From Siphonodentalium dalli (lineage: Eukaryota; Mollusca; Scaphopoda; Gadilida; Siphonodentaliidae): a stretch of DNA of 64,000 nucleotides. The stretch is from NCBI GenBank assembly GCA_032622095.1, contig CP136065.1, positions 213,072,151 through 213,136,150 of the forward strand, written 5' to 3'. A model generated the notes under the pieces. That model saw only the letters and a list, made by a program, of their open reading frames with translations. It was not told the DNA's origin and searched no databases. The position numbers were made by a program, and so were the translations under genes. Of this stretch, positions 58,979 to 64,000 are shown piece by piece (within the stretch, counting starts at the first letter, position 1; every line of letters begins with the position of its first letter).

Positions 58979-59700
58979 GCTATTACTTTAATTGATAACA
59001 TTTTCCTTCTCTAAAGTCGTCTTAAATGTAGTGACAGTCACAATTCACTGTACAAGTCGGTTCTGGATAAATATTTATTATAGGTGCAAGTCTATAAACA
59101 CTGTCTATGATAACTGATGCTGCCAACAATCAATTGGGTAAACGAAACCTAAACAACCACTTTAAATTTAGATTAATTTATATACCATTCGCCATGCATG
59201 AGGCGTTTGCATTATATCAAGTACTAGCATCGCGACCTGGCGTTGTCCAGATTAAATTAATGTGGAACCCTCCCATATGGGCATTTGGTGGGAATAGAGA
59301 ATACTCTTGCCCACATTGTTATTCTTAAACATTTTGTACCCAAATGGACATTACAAATCGTCATTCCGAAACAAGGATTATAACATGTTGGAATGATTGC
59401 CATTTGTTTATCGCGATTAATTCTTCCAGAAGTAAAGAAATATCTATTTACAAATGCGCGTACGTTATTTTTTTTTAATTGAACAATCGAGGTGGTTATC
59501 ACATTCTTCCAGATTGGATAATGTCTGATTACATACTTATCACGTTGTGTTGATTCACAAAATTGATACAGTTTGCCTTTAAAAAGTAACCAAACATTAT
59601 CTATATGGTTACATTTTCCATTGACATTTTTGCTTTTACCACGCATTTATCGCAGAGGATGCCACTTTGACATCATCAAACCACACAGGTTTCCTCGTAT
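58979..59700. other. No supported gene
   Basis: Open frames on both strands (59107-59328, 59257-59646) overlap each other and carry no motif I know. Confidence 0.35.
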
Positions 59701-59704
59701 CATG

Positions 59705-60199
59705 TCCCCTGTGTGGGTACGGGGTAGAATTGGCCGACCGCCCCACTGCGATGGGTAACAACCCCTAATGTGGCACCCTGTTTGCCGTGGGGTGCACCAC
59801 GTGTGGTGTGGTGTGGGAGTCCTGGAGGTACTAGGGCGGCCGTATCACGTGATGTACCGACCTGCAGATACGACTTAGCTCATGGTCATGTTTGGTCCTC
59901 CATCTCTTCAAGACGGGTGGTTGGGTTGACCCAGTTCAATCAATCAGCTAGTCACGCCTCTCCACAGTGTTTTAGATTCAATGTTTGTTATATGTTGTAT
60001 TGCTCATCTGATGTTTGAAGTATTGTTTTCTGTTTATTTTTCACGTATGATGTTTCTGTTCTCTCCTGTTGTGTTCGTCCTGGTGATTTTGAGTGTTGAA
60101 TACTGTATTGCTCACGCCTGTCTCACTGTGAAGAGGTACCGGGAGGCTGATATATGCAGTGGCTAAACGGGTCACCGCTTCAGCTATGTACCAGTCTTT
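59705..60199 (+). mobile_element. Jockey/I-like LINE copy B, 5' UTR
   Basis: Matches 25600-26100 with GTAGAATTGGCCGACCGCCC, CTCTTCAAGACGGGTGGTTG and GCAGTGGCTAAACGGGTCAC, among other phrases. It stops at CAGTCTTT (60199), where the CACTA-like insert begins. The LINE resumes at 62867. Confidence 0.75.
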
Positions 60200-60214
60200 C
60201 ACTGCATGAAAACT

Positions 60215-60500
60215 GGAATTTATTCATTGAATAAATTCCGGATAAATGTGCATAAATCTGGATAAATCAAAAATTTATTCACTGAATAAATGTGCATAAA
60301 TCCGGAAATTTATGCACATTTATTCACAATTTATTCATGAATAAAGGCCGACATTTGTACACAATTTATTCACTGAATAAACCCACGTTTATTCAACAGA
60401 ATAAACTCAGCATTTATTCGTACGTTTATGCACATTTATTATCGACCTGTTTATGCATAAATGCGAAATTTATTCACTGAATAAAGCTGCATAAATATAT
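60215..60500. repeat. Subterminal AT-rich palindromic repeats
   Basis: More than ten copies of TTTATTCACTGAATAAA-like palindromes and TGCATAAAT / ATTTATGCA units, many in inverted pairs. They form the left subterminal region of the CACTA-like element. Confidence 0.8.
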
Positions 60501-60949
60501 ATAGCTACATTTATTCTGGTTATATACTCCAGTTTATGCACATTTATACCCCGTATAAATTATTTGGATTTGAACATATATATTTGTGAAATCTACTTTA
60601 TGGTGACATTTGGCTTGTAACCAGCATATAAGGCGACACGGATGATTGTGTATATCTAACTATATACATATACACATTTGTCGCCCTGATTCTGGTATCT
60701 CCATGTGTAGTAATTTGCCAACAAAATGCTGCCCTATTGTTGGTTATACCAGTCACAAATATAATATGAACTACTTGGACATGGCACTTTGTGTCATACA
60801 TGTAGTTGTATATTGCCATCATCAATTTTCGTAGTCTCTGCAATAAAGAATAAAAATTAAATAATTAAGTGATCGCATGGGAAATAAGTATAAACGATAA
60901 AATATTTAAACTCAGTAAAATAAGAATGTTTTTTTTCTGCTAAAGAGTG

Positions 60950-61815
60950 ATATCGCCCTTCAAGGAACACAATTTTACGGGATTCAAAATTGTGTAACAT
61001 CATGGATTTATTGTACATTGAATTTTTATGCGATATGGCAAAGCGTGATATCACCCTTTCATCGCCACAATTTTACTCGATTCAAACTTCAAAACGGGAT
61101 TACATCATGGACTTACTGTACAATGGATTTACCCTTCCATGGTCACTACTTTACGCGATTCTAACTTCAAAACAGGATTACATCACGGATATATTGTACA
61201 ATGAATTTATATGTGAACTGGCAAAGGGTGATATCACACTTCCATGGTCACTACTTTACGCGATTCTATCTTCAAAACAGGATTACATCACGGATATATT
61301 GTACAATGAATTTATATGTGAACTGGCAAAGGGTGATATCACCTTTCCATGATCACTATTTTACGCGATTCTAACTTCAAAACAGGATTACATCACGGAT
61401 ATATTGTACAATGAATTTATATGTGAACTGGCAAAGGGTGATATCACCCTTCCATGATCACTATTTTACGCGATTCTAACTTCAAAACGGGATTACATCA
61501 TGAATATATTGTACAATTAATTTATATGTGAACTGGCAGAGGGTGATGGGGCCTATCACCCTTCCATGATCACTATTTTACGCGATTCTAACTTCAAAAC
61601 GGGATTACATCATGAATATATTGTACAATGAATTTATATGTGAACTGGCAAAGGGTGATATCACCCTTCCATGATCACTATTTTACGCGATTAAAACTTC
61701 AAAACGGGATTACATCATGGATATATTGTACAATGGATGTATATGTGATGCTAGCAAAGGAAGATATCACCCTAACATGACCACAATTGCAATTTTACGC
61801 GATTAAACTGATGCG
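60950..61815. repeat. 105-bp minisatellite with a 16-bp palindrome per unit
   Basis: About eight or nine units. The marker TTACGCGATT starts at 61151, 61256, 61361, 61466, 61578, 61683 and 61795, so the period is 105 bp, with 112 where 7 bases are added (GGGGCCT in one case). More diverged units are at the left edge. Each unit carries AGGGTGATATCACCCT or a close variant, a perfect palindrome in several copies. Because 105 is divisible by three, one strand stays open over 120 codons (60990-61352); that is not a gene. Confidence 0.92.
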
Positions 61816-62560
61816 AATTGATGAAAGAATGAATCTGCAACATAAATTGTGAAATAGCTTTATTTCATATTCACATATAAGTTAACTTACCCTTGGTAAA
61901 ATTTATAATGTGAAAAGGAATTTAAAAACTGAAATGATGTGGAGATCATGTTCTAACCCAAGCAAATATACCCCCATTGCAGACGATGTCTTAGTTTAGA
62001 CAGAACATGCGAAAACAAACGTATTTGTATATACATAATCCATATAAATACTTGCCTCATGCATTTCTCGTGGAACACGTCTGCGCTGTAGCAGTGTTGA
62101 TAGGAAAAGAAAGCTATATCTCCGACGCTGGCTGCTGTTATCTGATAGAGTTCTCGCATATGTATGCTTGCTGCCGACATATGGTTATAATTATATTATG
62201 GACTCAGAATGAAACCGGCGGCCAATTACAGAAATAAGCAAAATTAATGCACGACATCTATAAGTTATTCGTTATATGTACATCGCCGGGCCAAGATTAA
62301 AATTCTCGATTTATTTAGTATGATACCTGATTTGGTATAACTGAATGCCTGCATTATGAGAGCGGTACATTATCTGTAGGGCGTTTTGTCAGGATACCTG
62401 ATGCAAAATATATTCATCCATGGGCCTTTTGTGGGTAAACGTTGTCAGAATGTCATTTGACTCAATAGTGTCAAAATGACATAAAATGTTTACCACATTG
62501 CCATAAATGTTCACTGGCGACATAATAGCTCTACTGACCCCGGCACTGTTCCAAGAAAGG
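61816..62560. other. Unique-looking interior of the CACTA-like element
   Basis: About 750 bp with no recognised gene. Overlapping frames on both strands (61953-62180, 62007-62237) are unsupported. Confidence 0.4.
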
Positions 62561-62845
62561 CGAATTTAATATGCATAAATGCATGCATAAATTCAGGGTT
62601 CTAAATTTATGCAACATTTATGCGAGATTTAAAAATATAAATGCGAGATTTATATTTTTGTATAAATGCGAATTTAGTATGTATAAATGCATGCATAAAT
62701 TCAGGGTCCTAAATTTATGCAACATTTATGCGAGATTTAAAAATATAAATGCGAGATTTATATTTTTGTATAAATGCGAATTTAGTATGTATAAATGCAT
62801 GCATAAATTCAGGGTCCTAAATTTATGCAACATTTATATTTTATG
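62561..62845. repeat. 108-bp tandem repeat, 2.6 copies
   Basis: CGAATTTA starts at 62561, 62669 and 62777. Units contain TAAATGCATGCATAAATTCA, CCTAAATTTATGCAACATTT and ATAAATGCGAGATTTATATT. It forms the right subterminal region of the CACTA-like element. The 91-codon open frame over it is a by-product of the 36-codon period. Confidence 0.92.
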
Positions 62846-62866
62846 AATCTCGCTTTTCATGCAGTG

Positions 62867-64000
62867 TTTGGCCCGACCAGAATTCGAAGGGTAGTCCACG
62901 GCGGCTACTGGGCTAGTTGTCGAAACAAAAAACAACGTATTGCTCGTAAGAATGATGACTCACCAAGTTCCAATGATGCTATGGCATTTCATCAGTACTT
63001 GCTTCTTGGCTTTGACCCAGATGTGAAACGACCTTCTATCTTTGTCATTGATAAAACGCTACAAAGTTTTGCTAAACCAATCAGGACTGGGCCAATAAGT
63101 GGCTCTCTCGTCAATGAATGCTCAAGAAAAGTACAATATGATGCTCTGTTGCAGTTAACAGCTATTGCACAAACACCAGTGTTGGTTACTCCTCACAAGC
63201 CATTGAATAGTAGCAGAGCTGTGTTGTGGCCCGCGATATAGCTGATTCTTCGGAATCAGAAATATTGGCAGAGTTGGCACAACATGGAGTTCCAGAAGTC
63301 CATCGATTTACAAAGACTGTTGGTGGACTTCGAGTCCCTCTGAATAGTTATCTTCCTACCTTCAGTCGGTGCGAACATCCACCGACATTGAAGGTTGGGT
63401 GCATGAAGGTAGATATAAGTACCTACGTTCCAAATCCATTACGATGTTTTAAATGCCAGGGCGATGGCTATGGCCAGGAACCAAGTAAAAGTAAAGAAAC
63501 CATTTGCACGCTGTTTCTGGTCATGATCATAAGGATTGTACACATTCTAATAAAATTTCGACCTGTTAAGGTTCATATGCTGCAATGGATCGTTCGTGTC
63601 CAATATGAGACTATGAATTCAAGATACAAAGATGTAAGGCTGAGAAACATTTAACGTATTTTAGATGCTACGACAATAATTGGTGCCAGATGTAAGGTTG
63701 AAAAACATTTAACGTATTTAGATGCTAAGACAATAATTGGTGCCAGACCATCAATTACTAAAAAGTCACATACTCAGTGGCCGTTTCTGGAAACAAGTAT
63801 GTTGATGCCGACACTCGGAGTCAAACCTTTCCAGTATATCACTAGCAACACAAATTCAAGAGAATGATAACACCCCTGTTCCAGAACCGGTCTCACAGGC
63901 AATGAATACAGCTACTGCAGTTTTTACGTTTGATCCGAATCCAACTAAGGAAGCTGATACCATTGTTCCAAAACAGACTTCTCCAAAATCTGTCAAAAGT
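62867..64000 (+). pseudogene. Jockey/I-like LINE copy B, ORF1 (Gag-like), runs off the window
   Basis: Coding continues after the CACTA-like insert: FGPTRIRRVVHGGYWASCRN, SIFVIDKTLQSFAKPIRTGP, then LTAIAQTPVLVTPHKPLNSS. A frameshift at about 63230 moves it to the frame of ARDIADSSESEILAELAQHG and TYVPNPLRCFKCQGDGYGQE. CFKC starts the first zinc knuckle, in which the histidine is replaced. After another shift near 63500, the other frame reads GHDHKDCTHS and AAMDRSCPI, matching the second and third knuckle regions. ORF1 proteins with CCHC knuckles bind RNA in Jockey/I-type LINEs. After a repeat of ATTTAACGTATTTAGATGCT (about 63650 and 63710), the frame continues in the hinge region to the window edge. 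Decayed and not functional. Confidence 0.78.

Larger units (their letters stand above)
60200..62866. mobile_element. CACTA (EnSpm)-like non-autonomous transposon
   Basis: A perfect 13-bp TIR: CACTGCATGAAAA at 60200-60212 and TTTTCATGCAGTG at 62854-62866. A 3-bp TTT flanks each side (60197-60199 and 62867-62869). A CACTG terminus with a 3-bp target duplication fits the CACTA/EnSpm superfamily. Subterminal ATAAATGTGCATAAAT / TTTATTCACTGAATAAA units fill about 60220-60500 at the left, and GCATAAAT / ATTTATGC units fill the right end; subterminal repeats are also typical of that superfamily. It is 2667 bp and codes for no recognisable transposase. Copy A of the LINE (25.6 kb) reads across the insertion point without it. 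Confidence 0.85.

Noticed and set aside
60990-61352. 120-codon frame with internal repeats (looks like a repeat protein)
   Set aside because: Produced by the 105-bp minisatellite, whose period is a multiple of three.
62571-62846. 91-codon frame with 36-residue repeats
   Set aside because: Produced by the 108-bp tandem repeat at the end of the CACTA-like element.

Overview
The window looks like AT-rich, repeat-dense nuclear DNA from a metazoan, most likely a mollusc or another lophotrochozoan. The reasons are spliced exons with GT/AG borders and matching phases, tRNA-derived SINEs whose tails resemble ones I associate with mollusc genomes, several non-LTR retroelements, and DNA-transposon relatives with clear terminal inverted repeats. 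I see no bacterial operon structure, CRISPR array, rRNA gene or stand-alone tRNA gene. Species and family assignments rest on reading and memory, not on a search.

One host gene can be assembled. It is a class A (rhodopsin-like) GPCR on the minus strand in three coding exons: 40760-40532, 9170-8653 and 6806-6546. The phases join exactly and give a 335-residue, seven-helix receptor. Its first intron is about 31.4 kb and holds most of the mobile DNA in the window.

The left flank (1-6.5 kb) is intergenic and rich in small fold-back repeats. Just downstream of the receptor stop codon lie hairpin-forming, TTAA-flanked piggyBac-like MITEs. Intron 1 (9.2-40.5 kb) contains: a broken LINE with an SGNH-hydrolase ORF1 and an endonuclease but no reverse transcriptase (10.4-14.4 kb); a tandem duplication in which each copy carries a different insertion (15.7-17.6 kb); SINEs at 24.9 and 29.6 kb; the 5' part of a second LINE (25.6-26.6 kb); a 2-kb element with 30-bp perfect inverted repeats (28.4-30.4 kb); a decayed gene of about 4.4 kb with a FEN/PIN-like nuclease signature between inverted repeats (30.9-37.1 kb); and a 1.6-kb minisatellite with higher-order structure between direct repeats (37.1-39.0 kb).

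The right part (40.8-64 kb) lies upstream of the receptor. It holds more MITEs, a SINE on the minus strand, fold-back elements at 53.4, 55.4 and 56.1-58.5 kb, and a second copy of the 25.6-kb LINE (59.7-64 kb). That LINE is split by a 2667-bp CACTA-like element (60200-62866) carrying two minisatellites. The copy at 25.6 kb shows the uninterrupted site.

The most interesting items are the FEN/PIN-like mobile gene, the two natural filled/empty-site pairs, the MITE hairpins with a poly(A) signal in the receptor 3' region, and the palindrome-bearing minisatellite.
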